Of a stretch of DNA of 64,000 bases, positions 34,634 to 47,255 are shown piece by piece. The notes under the pieces were generated by a model. That model was given only the letters and a program-made list of their open reading frames with translations, made no database searches and was not told where the DNA came from. Source of the stretch: Cotesia glomerata (taxonomy: Eukaryota > Arthropoda > Insecta > Hymenoptera > Braconidae); contig NC_058159.1 in the NCBI RefSeq assembly GCF_020080835.1, positions 18,758,474 through 18,822,473 of the forward strand. The letters run 5' to 3'. The stretch's first letter is position 1. Each line of letters begins with the position of its first letter. The position numbers were made by a program, and so were the translations under genes.

Positions 34634-36180
34634 ATGACTTCGATGTTTGATCAATATGAAAGAGCATCCCAAAGATCCAAGCCGTCTGGATCGGATCTTA
34701 TGAAACCCGATATTGTAGGTTTTATATTTATTAAATTTTGTTTATTTTTAAGATAAATATTTATAATGATAAATTTAATTGCAGAGTACGGCTGGGTTTA
34801 TCCAAATGAAATTACAAGATGAAGAACCCATTTTTACGAGACAAAGGGTTAACTTTAGACCACCTGATAATATTTTGCATTTAGCAGTTAGTAGTAATTT
34901 TATCATGATTGCTATGGCTAACAATATCATATTGAGAATAGATGTCAAATCTCCTGATAAAAAAGAAGAAATTGATGTATCAAAATATGTTACGAATATG
35001 AAATTATCTGGATTATATCTAGATCCATTGGGTAATCATTTGCTTATAACTATTGTTCCTAAAAATGGTGATAGTCCTCCAGCGGATTTATTTTATGTAC
35101 ATAGAACTTCGACTAAGTTAAAGCAGGTATATATAAATTGATAATATTTGTTAATTTCAGTTATTCATTAATGGAAGTTTTTTTCAATCCACCTTAGATT
35201 TTGTTTATTTTTTTTAAAGCTAATTAGATATTATTAGTAATGCTTAAAACTAATAGAATTTCATTTTTTTATTATAATCAACGATTTAATAATAAAATTT
35301 ATTCAATACGTACATTATTATTTTATTCATAAAATTAATTTTAAATGTTCGTCTAATTTAATCATTATTCCAAAAAGGCTGGAAAATTTCGAGGTCATGA
35401 AATAACAGCAGTAGCGTGGAATTTTGCTAATACATCTGCAACAACATCTGGTCCTATTTTATTGGGTACATCGAAAGGTTTAATTTTTGAAACTGAAATC
35501 GGTTTAGATGGGGATAAAATATTCAATACCAGCCTGGAACAGTACTGGAAACAGGTAAATTTTCTTAACGCTCTTTGTTTATTAATATTTAATTTTCATA
35601 GTCTCCTGTAAATTAGTAATTCTATTACTATTAATTAAATTTATTTTTATGAGTAGAATCATTATTATATCGTCTGTTTTATAAGTTCTCTACGTAACAT
35701 GATTGAACAAAAACTTTTAAGCCAATTGTAATTTAAAGTTATCGTAGAGATTGATGTTGATAATTAATTCTATTAAATTGATTTGATTTATACATCAAAG
35801 TAAAATAATTATTTGAATTAAATGACTTCATTAATAGATTTTAATTTATAGTTACAAAAGATAAACTTTTTTGTGTACTAATATTTTTGATATTTTTAAT
35901 TTATATTATTGTAAATAGTATCCTTATAATCTAAAAATTTTGAGGATGATTTACATCGTTCATAGAACGTTTTCATAGAAAAAAAATTTGTTATATCACA
36001 TGAATATATGTACCAGAATTTTATCGTTATTACTTAATATTTTTTACTCCCCAAGCTTCCTAATTATTTGCCTCTTTATGCCAGTAAGGAAGTAGATGGA
36101 TTGGTGAGTTAAATTTTTCCCTTGTAGAGTAAACATTTATCGTAGTATAACTATTATATGTAATCATATTTATTATTAAC

Positions 36181-36219
<39 letters not shown>

Positions 36220-36469
36220 CTTATTAATATATAAGCTTAAAATGATAATTGATAGGTGTTCGACATAGGTGAAGAAAGTAAACCCCCTATTACTGGTCTA
36301 GCATTTCATAAAGTACCGTATTCTGATAAATATATTATAATAGTGACAACTCTTATTAGAATTTATCAGTATATGGGTACAATATCAAATCCTCAAGAAA
36401 AACCACTTCTTCAACAAATATTTAGTAAATATCTTAATATTAAAGGTACTAATAAATAAATTTTCTGTT

Positions 36470-36504
<35 letters not shown>

Positions 36505-39500
36505 TACTTTACTGAAACAAAATTATAAATGTATTTTCTTTACAGAACGTTTCAATCAGCTAGAAAACTCATTGCCCTATTCGCGTATGCAGTTTTATTA
36601 TCCAGGATCAAAAGGCATGCCATCATCATTTGGTTGGCTGACAGAAACCGAAATTTTATATGCAGAAGTATAATTAAATAAACTTGCCTCAAATTACAAA
36701 TTACTTATTTTGTGAATTCAATATTTTAATAAATCAATTCTCTATGCAGATAGACCCTAAAAATGATCCAGATAATGTTTTAGCAAATCAAGAAATGATA
36801 TGTTGTCCTGAAACTAGCTTAAGTGGAAGTACAGTATCACGAACGTCAGTTGCACCGATTAACTTCGTTTTAACTAAATTTCATGCTTTGCTCCTCTATA
36901 GCGATCATGTCAAAGGTATTTCGTTATTAAATCAAGAACTTATATTTGAAGATATTTATAATGACGTAAGTATTTATTAGTATACTTTTATTTATGCATA
37001 TACATAAATGTATACGTATATTTTACATTTAGGCATTTGGGAAACTAGTCAATATTACAAAAGATCCCATAACTGGTTCGATTTGGGCCTATACTGAACG
37101 TGCTTTATTTAAATATAAAGTTACTAAAGAAGAAAGAAATGTATGGCAGATTTACATGGATAAAAGTGAATTCGGTCTCGCAAAGCAGTATTGTAAAGAT
37201 AATCCAGCTCATGTTGATCAAGTACTTGTCAAAGAAGCTGAAATGTTATTTAAAAATAAAGAGTATGTACATATTCTCTATAAATTATAATTTTTAAATA
37301 AATATAAATATAAACTATGTTAATGATATTTTTTTTAGATTTGAAAAAAGTGCAATGATTTATGCTGATACTCATTCCTCATTTGAAGCAATATCATTGA
37401 AATTTTTACAAGAATCACAAATTGAGGCATTGAAAACATTTTTAAAGAAGGTATGGGAATGATATTTTTTAGATAAAAAATTGATTTATTCAATTTAATT
37501 GATATTTTAATTTTATTTTAGAAATTGGAAGGTTTAAGACCCCAAGATAAAACCCAAATAACAATGATTGTTGTGTGGCTAGTTGAATTATTTATGTATC
37601 AAATGGGAAAATTAAGGAGTAATTTAATATTTCACAACCATAATTCAAATCTAATAGAATTACAAAAACAGTTTGACAGTTTTTTATGCACACCTACTGT
37701 TGAAGACTGTATCAAAAAAAATTTTAGTACTATTTATAAGTTAATGGCTAGTCATGGTGATAAAGATAATTTAATTCGTTTAACTATAATGCACAAGAAT
37801 TACGAAGAAGTGATTCGTCAACATATTTATAAAAATAATTATTTAGAAGCTCTTGAAGTTCTAAAAAGTCAAGGGAGTAAAAATCTTTTTTATCAATTTT
37901 CTGGAATATTAGTACAAGAGTTACCTAAACCAACAATCGCAGCTCTTATTTCTCAAGGTGTACAATTACAGCCATCAAAAATTTTACCTGCATTGGTATC
38001 GTGTGACAGCGACGAGAGACATGTAAGGCTTAGTTATATCGATACTGAATTAATAGTATGACATAATGTAATAATATTTCTATTTCAGGCGAAAGAAGTT
38101 ATTAAATACTTGGAGTTTTGTGTATATAAGCAAAGTTGTCCAGATCAAGCAGTTCACAATTTCCTGTTGTCACTATATGCTAGATATAAACAGGATGAAG
38201 TGATGCGTTATATTGGATCACAAGGTAGAAATTTTTACTATAAAATTAAAGTAATCGAATTAATATACATATTTAATTGAATAATTTGTTAATGATAGGC
38301 CAAGACATAACTATGGTACATTATGATGTCCACTATGCACTACGTCTTTGCCAAGAAGCTGGTTTGACAGAAGCTTGCGTGCAACTGTCAGCTCTTCTTG
38401 GTTTATGGACTACAGCTGTTGATTTGGCATTGACTATTAACGTTGATTTAGCTAAGCAAGTTGCTGCAATGCCATCTCATCATGATAATGAATTAAAGAA
38501 AAAATTATGGTTAAAAATAGGTAAATTATTAAAGATAGTTTTATGTATACATTTTTTAAAATGAAAAGTTATATTTTAATTTTACTTTTAGCGGAACATG
38601 TTGTGCGAGAACGAAATGATATCCAACAAGCAATGGAATTTCTTCAACAGTGTGATTTAGTTCGAATTGAAGACATTTTACCATTTTTCTCTGATTTTGT
38701 AACAATTGATCATTTTAAAGATGCAATTTGTAATTCTCTACAAGTAAGAATTTCAATTAATTATTTAAACACAGTTATTGATGCACTTTTTTTCGTCAGA
38801 AATTATTGTTCGTTTTTAGTCACAGAATAATTATTATTCAATAAATTCTAATTTGGAGCTCAAATTAATGTTTTGTTATAGGAATACAATCAACATATTC
38901 AAGATCTTAAAGAGGAAATGCAAGAAGCTACTAAATCTGCTGAAATAATTAGAAAAGATATTCAAGCATTTCGAACTAGGTACTTAGTGTTGCTTTTTTT
39001 AATCTTATAAAATTTAACAACTTACTATATTAGTTTACGATACAGCACTAGAAATTTACAAAAAAAGTATGTAACTCGTTATTTTTATTTCAGATGTACT
39101 TTTATACACGTGAGAGATACATGTAATTCATGTCAAGTTCAGTTATTATTGAGACCTTTTTACGTTTTTCCATGCGGTCATAGATTTCATAATGATTGTT
39201 TGATTTCCGTACTGACACCACTATTAACGACTGAGCAACAAATGAAATTGACAGATCTCCAACGTCAATTGACGATGTTGTCAAAGAAACCCGAAGATTC
39301 TACATCAGTCGGATCTGTATCATTATCGACAAAAGATCAGATAAAAGCTGATCTCGATGATCTCGTCGCTTCGGAATGTTTATATTGTGGAGACTTTATG
39401 ATTGAGTATGTCTTATTATATTTACTTTTATTCAACCATAAATTATAAATTATAAAAAGAAAATTACCTATAAATTTATCAATTACAGATCGATTGATAA

Positions 39501-39552
39501 ACCTTTCATTGAAGAAGAGAATTACGAGAGAGTAATGGCTGAATGGGCTTAA
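34634..39552 (+). CDS. Vps18: Vps18, HOPS/CORVET subunit (16 exons)
   Basis: Exons: 34634-34714, 34785-35126, 35378-35554, 36056-36103, 36256-36445, 36546-36667, 36750-36965, 37033-37262, 37339-37450, 37522-38022, 38089-38224, 38299-38520, 38592-38743, 38882-38979, 39094-39405, 39489-39552. All introns are GT-AG and the phases agree, giving exactly 1000 residues, normal for Vps18. The protein is a core subunit of the complexes that tether membranes to endosomes and lysosomes (Drosophila deep orange). The N-terminal half is the beta-propeller (IFTRQRVNF onward), the middle (about 600-850) clathrin-type helical repeats, and the C terminus a RING-H2: C886, C889, C903-G-H905, H908, C911, C971, C974. 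Introns are short (66-501 bp). One carries a (TTA)n tract (36181-36219) and one a long poly-T. It converges with MPG. Confidence 0.95.
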
Positions 39553-39595
39553 ATTATTATAAATAATATATAAAATGTCTTTTTTAATGCCATTG

Positions 39596-39601
39596 AATAA
39601 A
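39596..39601 (+). terminator. Polyadenylation signal of Vps18
   Basis: AATAAA lies 44 bp after the stop codon. The 3' UTR would be very short, which fits the tight convergent arrangement with the neighbouring gene. Confidence 0.7.
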
Positions 39602-39668
39602 TTTATATTGTTGTAAGTAGATAAATATTCATAATTAAATAAATTTATAATTTAAACAGAAACATTTT

Positions 39669-41654
39669 TTATTTTTGATTAATAAAGTTATCTTCGGCTT
39701 TTTTATCGCGTTTACTCACCGAAGTATTATTATAAATATAATAACGTAAAGGTTTCATTGCCCACTCGGGCCCAGCACTGTCGATTCCAATTCTTGGACA
39801 TTGAATTATTTCTATTGTTTCTTCTGATGGGTTACTATCATTTTCAATCCACATATTTTTCCAAGAACACAATGAATATTTACAACAATCTCTATTAATT
39901 TTAAATGACAAACATAATTTTGATGGTCCATTGCATAACTCGTGTATTTTTAATATTTTTTTATTTTTTGATTTTAAGTTTGATGTACGATAACTCATCA
40001 TTTTTTCAATGCCCTCTAGTGGTTCGATTCCTCTTAAAAGAACCGCAGCACCTTCACCTAAAAATAAATATTTGCTTTTTAAATAATAAAGTTATTTGAA
40101 AGAAGGCAGTAATTATAATAAGTAAGAAAAAAAAACTAAGCCAAGTCAAGAAGAAAAATCAAATCAAGCTAAGAAAAATAATAGCATAATAGGTGAATTA
40201 TATAAAAGTGCATATTTTTAGAGAAAATAGTACGAATAATGGTTTAATTATTTGGTTGAAAAGTCATACTGAAGTCAACAGATATTTGACAACTTAAATG
40301 ATTTTTCTTAACAAACAAATTATTACCAAGAAGTTAAAATAAAAAATAAATATGGGAAAATTAAAGAAATTTATATTATTAAGGTAGTACGGTTATGAAA
40401 GCAATATTTCAAGAAATCCTCGAAACTTTGAATATAAGTCATTAAATACATAATACATATGCTGTTAAAATTTGAAGACGATTTACCACACCAAGCTCGA
40501 GATAATTGCAATTGAAAATGACATTTTTGTACATGTAACATAGGAGAAGCGTGGGAAATGAACAGTATTTTTTAATTTTTTCCATCGAAAGAATGTCAAG
40601 ACTTTATAAAAAACCTAGTAGATTGAAGAATATCATATTGCGAACAATTAAAAAAAAAATGAAAATTTTTTACCATGTAGTTTTCGAGATTAATTAAAAT
40701 CAATTTCACTTTTAGAGGATTATTTTTAGGAGAGGGGGTACAAAAAACAGCCGCTAGTCACTGAAACCGTAGTGTGTGTGTATATGTATAGAGAATATAG
40801 TAGTGACGAGTACAGTAACGTTAAAAAATCTTAACCTACAACCTTAGCTCTGTCGATACGTATAACATGGATAGCGAGTCAAAATTTTTGATCTGGATTG
40901 TCGCGGAGGTACTACCTTAATGCTTTACTTCAATATCCCTTAGTACTAATTTATTTATTAGATAAAACCGGAAAATAGACAGGTGTCTGCTGATTTCAGT
41001 ATAATATTAAAAAATCTCACCTTGACTAGATATATTGAAACAGTGATACATTCCATAAGTTAAATAAACATAAATTGTTCCTGGAGGCATATACATTGGT
41101 AAATTTCGAGATGTAACTTTATTTTGATAAGTTTGCGAAGCTTTATCAATTCCTCCAAGATAACTTTCTGTTTCAACAATTCTTCCTTTTAGTATTTTTC
41201 CATTCTTTAACTTACGTACTAGTATTTTTCCTTAAATGTTTGAAAAGAAAATTTTCTATTAACTTTTGCATTCCAATTATAATCATGAAAATAAATAAAT
41301 ACAAAAACTTACCTAATAATTGTTGTGCCAATTGCTCACACGGAATATTGTAAAAATTATATGTTAATCGGTTAGAAGATAGTAATTTCTCAGAGTTTGT
41401 TATTGGTGGATCTTCAAGTTGTTTACAATCTTTCAGAGCTTCTTCTAAGCTTGAGTTACTTCGAAGTTTTTTTTTTTGAAGTTCACTTTCATTTGATTTT
41501 ATAGTTTTTAATTTACTTGTATGCTGAACTATGAAAATATTCTATTCTAAAATTATAAAAAAAAATCCGATAAGCTGACAATATACTTACGATTGTGATC
41601 AAGATTTTCTAAATTTCGTTTTTTGAATGATTTTTTTTTAGAACTGGATGACAT
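39669..41654 (-). CDS. MPG: Alkyladenine (3-methyladenine) DNA glycosylase
   Basis: Exons on the minus strand: 41654-41591, 41528-41313, 41230-41021, 40057-39669. All junctions are GT-AG with matching phases, giving 292 residues (human MPG has 298). The enzyme removes alkylated and deaminated purines and starts base excision repair in nucleus and mitochondria. Visible family features are RIVETESYLGG, with the catalytic Glu at 115 and Tyr117, then YVYLTYGMY, FNISSQG (Asn159), LLRGIEPLEG, LCNGPSKLC and GPEWAMKPLRYYI. The residue aligned with human His136 is Gln126. An in-frame upstream ATG at 41807 would add 51 residues, some basic, so a longer isoform is possible. The N terminus is lysine-rich (SSSKKKSFKKR). 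The third intron holds a TTAA-flanked MITE, and a hAT MITE lies about 245 bp upstream of the chosen start. Confidence 0.93.
40383..40916. mobile_element. TTAA-flanked MITE in MPG intron
   Basis: The 534-bp element has short TIRs GGTAGTAC/GTACTACC, with TTAA at 40379-40382 and 40917-40920, the piggyBac-type (or Kolobok) target duplication. No transposase. It lies entirely within an intron, so it need not disturb the protein. Confidence 0.75.
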
Positions 41655-41899
41655 TGTTTTTGTTTTATTTTGGATTAGAAAAATATTAAATTTCTTTTTA
41701 AAGAGACTACTATCATCAATTGAATCAAATTGACGTTTGAGATCTATCGAGTGAAAGTATTTTGTCTTGAGTTGATTGTTTATTATTTTTACACAATTAT
41801 TTTTCATATATCTTAGGTATTTTATTATTTAGTCGAACCATCATATTATTGATTCTTAAAATTGTGTGAAAACAACGGATGGTTGAATTGTGTATACAA

Positions 41900-42015
41900 C
41901 AGTGTGGCCAGAACGTGCTCTTTTCTTACCCCCACTTTGTAGGCCACTCTCATCTGACAACATTGAAAAGCGGTACAAAGTGGGGGTAAAAAAATCGCAC
42001 GATCTGGCCACACTG
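41900..42015. mobile_element. hAT-type MITE upstream of MPG
   Basis: A 116-bp element with TIRs CAGTGTGGCCAGAACGTGC and complement (one difference near the tip), flanked by a perfect 8-bp duplication GTATACAA (41892-41899, 42016-42023). The 8-bp duplication and CAGTG tips identify the hAT superfamily. Perfect duplication indicates a young insertion. The arms also share TTACCCCCACTTTGTA. Confidence 0.92.
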
Positions 42016-42414
42016 GTATACAATGTGCTTTAATGTAAACACTTATTTTTCAATTGTGGCTTTGTCTATAATCGTCTAAATATTTACAATCACGATCATT
42101 AATTTGAGTCGGTTTGGTGATGCCTCTAGATACATCCAGCAGGTGACACTACCTTCCAGCGAAGCGCGAATTTAAATATAATTTAGATTTTTTTAAAATA
42201 TTTTATTAATTTGTAGTTTAAAAAATGAAAACTGTCCAAATTAAATAATAACGTAACCAATATGTAACTAAAAAAGGCCATTCGGCAGCCGAAATAGAAG
42301 TAGATTTCATAATGAATAGAAAAAAAAACTACTAGGATAGTATAGAAACAAAAAAAAAAAAAAAAAAACTAAAACGGCTGCAACAGTAAAACTGTTTCAT
42401 TAAACGAACTCTAA

Positions 42415-42701
42415 AGGTGCAATTTCATGCTGACGCTCGACGCTGGTTAAGAGCGTCAAATGTGGTCACGTGGTACAATTTTGACCATGGCGCCATTTTA
42501 AATTAACGCAACGTCAAATATTGGAGCGTCAAGCTTCGAAACGCTGAAAAAAAAACAATAAAATTTTAAAATTTTAAAAAGCTAAACAATGTTTAGCTTT
42601 GACGCTACATTAATTTAAGATGGAGTTCCAGCCGAAATTATACCACGTGACCTCATTTGACGCTCTAAGCCAGCGTCGAGCGTCACCATGAAATTGCACC
42701 T
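42415..42701. mobile_element. PIF/Harbinger-type MITE
   Basis: A 287-bp element whose ends are AGGTGCAATTTCATG and CATGAAATTGCACCT, with TAA on both sides (42412-42414, 42702-42704), the 3-bp TAA/TTA duplication of Harbinger elements. The TIRs contain the word GACGCTCGACGCTGG. No transposase. Confidence 0.85.
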
Positions 42702-44434
42702 TAAAAGGAGTAATATTGAAGGTATTACCATTTCTGAGTGGTGAAAATTGAAGCTTATTAAAAGAGCTTTACGATGCATTTTACCGAATTTTAATATCTT
42801 GTCTAGTTCAGTAATTATACCAAGTTGAAGTAGTAAAAACATCAATTTTTACGATTTTCAAAATTTCAAAATCCTGTCATTTCCAAATTACTCGCCCGAT
42901 TAAGCTCATCTTCGAACTTAACCTTGGTCTTGATCGATAGATAAAGCATGTTGAGTTTGAGAAGAATCGGTTATAAATTGAAAACGTTATCGTGCTGACA
43001 AGCCGCGTTATATCGTATAAATATATATATATATTAGGGTGTTTCAAAAAAAAAAAAATTTTTTTTTTTTAATGGTGTTGAAAAGTTGAAAGTACATTTA
43101 AAAACAAAAATTTTGGCGCCTATTAGAGCCCTTAATATTAATATTAAGGTTTGCCTCAATTCATTTGTAATTTTTCTATTTAAATAACACGGGAAAACTT
43201 TTTTTTTATTTTTGAATTTTAATTACTTCGGAATGGCTTGTTTACGCAATATCCCAGAGAGAGGTCTTATAGAAAATTTCACGCTCTACAAAAAACGTCT
43301 GAAGGTCAAAGTTCCTCAGATCAACCGTTACAAAGATATTTGCAATCAAAAATAACACCAATCAAAAATTTCAAATATTTTCCAATAAAATTGCAAAAAA
43401 AATCATAATTTATATTGATATTGTTTTTTTTTTGTAAAATCAATTGAATTCTGTTAATTTAAGATTTTAATTTTTTTTTTGCTTATTTACTCCATACGTA
43501 ACTCACAAAAAGTACAAATACATAAATATAAAGGTTAAAATTATCAAACAAATGATTTTTGGGTCTCTTTTATAACAAATTAATTTTATATTTCATAAAG
43601 TTTATAAATTTTTGTAAGATGAAAATGTAAAATTCCTGATCACACTAACTAAACAAACACTCATCATTGTATTTTATTAAAAATGTTAAAAAAATTATAA
43701 ATATATTAAATCAATTCAATCAACTATAAAATTTGATTAATTTTTTTCATTTAAAAAATATTGAATGAGCTTTATTCAGCTCCGTCGATAAAAGTAGTAT
43801 ATTCGTTTGATTTGAGTAATGTAGTTAGTAAGCTCTGTGTTGGTAAGCTTGGTCGTTCAGTACCAATTTCTCTTTGTTGCTCTGCTTTCAATGCTTTGTT
43901 CTATCTTCTCGTCATTGTCTTTCTTTATTGATATTGATTGTTATTTAAATTCGTTATATTATTAATTTAATTTGCTTATAATTAAAATATATAAGTTATA
44001 AATTTTATGATCACAATGGTGAAAACAGTGTACTTGATTGGTGATGTATTAAGTGAATTTGGTGGAAAAAAATTACCTTCATTGAAAGAGGTTATGTCAC
44101 TTTTATTTTATTATCTCAAAACGAAAAATTTTTCAGTGAAAGAAAGCATATCAACCACTGTCGACAAAGTTTTCGAAATTTGGTGTGTGGCACAAATCCC
44201 GACAAGAGAGAAAAGATCTGCTTTTTTAAAACTAACCTCAAATCACAATCGATGGAGGAATTTACAAAAAAACTGTAAGAGGAAAAAGTCAAAATCTCAA
44301 AAAAAAAATGAATCCCTTTTTCGGGACGGATTAAATAAACTATTTGATAGCTCATGCTGATGTGCTAAATTTAATGGATAAAGAAAAAAGATTATTTTAT
44401 TTGGGACAAAAATCTTCCAGTCGACGTGGTTTTA

Positions 44435-47255
44435 GGGGAGCTTGGGGTCGCCCCGGTCAGCGGGTCGCCCCGGTCACCAACATTTAAAAAAATCTACTAT
44501 ACCTTAAATTTTGAATTTTGTTTTATTTTGTACTCTTATTCAGCTGAGAGTAAAAAAAAGATTAAAAACTTAGAAATATAGTATTTATTAGTAATAATTA
44601 AAAATTAAAAAATTGACTCCCATTTGATCTAAGAATCGGAATCATTTCCGTAAGGCTTTTAATATAGTTTACAGCAAGATAAAAATTTATAATTTTTATG
44701 TATATAATCTATAAATCTTCCTTTATAAGTGGTAATTTTTAATATACTGTAATTATTAATCGTTTTCTTTTAAATAAAGTTTATTTTCTCAACTATCGGT
44801 TGGGGTCATACCAGTCAAAACTGTAGGGTAACACCGGTCAGTTTATTCAATTGTTTATTGTCTGACAGCTCGTGTGTTTATTTAAAACTAACCACTATTT
44901 TGTAATTAATTTATCAATTACGGTAAGTTATCTCGTAATTTTAAATAAAGAAAAATGGATCAATTATTTTTGAAAGGTCATATTTTTTATAAATTAATAA
45001 ATAAATTATAGATGCCTCGTAAAAAAATCCGGAAAACTGAAAGAGGAAATTGGACTCCTGAAACTCTTCGTACTGCTATAGAGGCTATAAAAAATGGTAT
45101 GCCAATCCGAAAAGCCTCAGAATCATACAGCATCCCGTTTAGCACGTTACAAGAGCGTTTAAAAAAATCTTCTCTGTCAGAACCAAATATTGGAGGCAAA
45201 ACAGTTTTCACAGCTGACCAAGAAAAAGATATGGCAGAAAAATTAAAAAAGATGGCAAAGTTACATTATGGACTTACACCATTAGAAGTACGACGTATTG
45301 CTTACGAGTATGCTGAAAAAAACAACATTCCCCACAAATTTAACAGGGAAAATAAGTGTGCAGGCAAAGAATGGTTTTATCGATTCATTAAAAAAAATAA
45401 AATTTCCATTCGTAAGCCCGAAGCTACCAGTCTGAACCGCGTTCTAGCTTTTAATGAAGATGATGTCAATCTATTTTATGATAATATCGAAGTAGTTCAA
45501 AAAGAAAAAAATATCCCAGCAAAAAATGTATGGAATATGGATGAATTAGGAATATCTAATGTTCAACAACCTGAAAAAGTAGTTGCTGAAACAGGCCAGA
45601 AACGTATTGGTGCAATAACCAGTGGAGAACGAGGTAAAAATGTTACTATTATTTGTGCTATGAGTGCTTCAGGTAATTATGTACCACCTATGTTCATTTA
45701 TCCTCGTAAAAGAATGTCACCAGAGTTATCCAAAAATGGCCCAAGCGGTTCAATTTATCATTGTTCTCCCAATGGTTGGTCAAACAGTGAACTGTTCTAC
45801 GTATGGTTACAACATTTTCAAAACCACGTCAAATCTTCTAAAGAAGATCCTACCCTACTGATATTAGACAATCACACTAGTCACATTTCAATAGATGCTT
45901 TTAATTTTGTCGAGAACACGGTATCAATGTTGTTACACTTCCACCTCATTCATCCCATCGTCTTCAGCCCCTTGATGTGAGTTTTTTTGGACCTTTCAAA
46001 AAAGCTTATCGCAAAGAATGTGATTCATTTATGAAACAGCAAGCTCTCAGACAAATCAAACATTCTGATTTAGCTGAAATTGTTAGTAAAGCTTTTAATT
46101 CAGTAGCCAATATTGAAAAGGGCGTAAGTGGGTTTTGGATCAACAGGAATTTATCCTTTAAATAGAAACAAATTTTCGAAAGACGAATTCCAAGTTTCCA
46201 AAATTTTAAAAGAAGCTAACAACATGCTACCGATAAATTTATTAATGCAAACTTCAACTCCTAACAATAATGCAACACAAAATTTACAAGCCAGTGATGT
46301 AGAAACTATTGATATTGCAGACATTCCTATTTTAATATTGCCACCTGAAGAGAACAATAACTTTACAAACGAACCTTTTAGTTCCTATGCGATTGGAGGA
46401 GATATTCTTGATTTTTCTACTCCGGTTGAACTGGTCCCCAATCTCCTCAGAATCCACTGATGAAAATTTAACATCGCTTGAGTTAACTACGAATACTAAC
46501 AAAAAAACCGTTGAATCTGATAAAAAATTATTAATAGATGTTTCAAATTGTGAAAGTGATAAAAGTAGAGCCCAAACACCACCAATCCCAAAAAAATCTA
46601 ATAGAAGAAAACAAAAATCAATTATTTTGACTGATTCTCCGATGAAAAAGCAATTAGAAGATAAAAAAAATAAAATGGAGGATAAGAAAAAATCACAAGA
46701 GAAGCCAGTTAAAGGTAGAAAAAAAGTTAAATTGTCCGATAATGTTAATGAAGAACTCCAAACAAGTAAGTCAGCAGAAGAACCTAAAAAGAATTCAAGG
46801 AAACGACAAACTTCCACTGATGCGACGGATAAATCTGAAATATTGCCTAAAAAACGTAAATTAGTTAAAAAACAGAAAGTTTAAATGTTCAAAATTACCA
46901 ATATTTAATGTTATTTACTGCTAAAGTTTCAATAAAAAAATTAATTTTTAATTTTTATGAAATTTTAACAATATAATTCGGAATTTCTAATTTTTAAAGT
47001 AAAATTAATACTGACCGGAGCGACCTGCCTAATGACCGGGGTGACCCAACACGTTGGGTCGCCCCGGTCAAACGCATTATTTCTATAATTCCTCAAAAAT
47101 TTTTATTTATCTTCATACTTATATCTTTTAGTCATTGCATTTAGTTCTTCAGATGTCAAAGAATTAAATAAAGTCTTTTTTATTATTCCAAAATGATAAT
47201 TTTAATATTTTTTTAAATTCATTTCTTAGGTGACCGGGGTGACCCCACACTCCCC
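44435..47255 (+). mobile_element. Pogo/Tigger-type transposon nested in the gene
   Basis: 2821 bp. The ends GGGGAGCTTGGGGTCGCC and the inverted GGTGACCCCACACTCCCC are flanked by TA (44433-44434, 47256-47257). The motif GGTCGCCCCGGTCA recurs near both ends (44446, 44463, 47033, 47054), typical subterminal transposase sites. It carries one transposase pseudogene. Confidence 0.9.
45012..46884 (+). pseudogene. Pogo/jerky-like transposase, three frameshifts
   Basis: From ATG 45012 (MPRKKIRKTERGNW) the N terminus is a psq/CENP-B-type helix-turn-helix (IRKASESYSIPFSTLQERL). The DDE domain follows, with WNMDELGISNVQ (first Asp) and LLILDNHTSH (second Asp). A one-base shift near 45915 breaks the frame before the third acidic region (PPHSSHRLQPLDVSFFGPF). 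Further shifts lie near 46125 and 46440. The C-terminal tail to 46884 is Lys/Ser-rich with KKRK clusters, a likely nuclear signal. The copy is inactive. The family is that of tigger-derived proteins. Confidence 0.9.
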
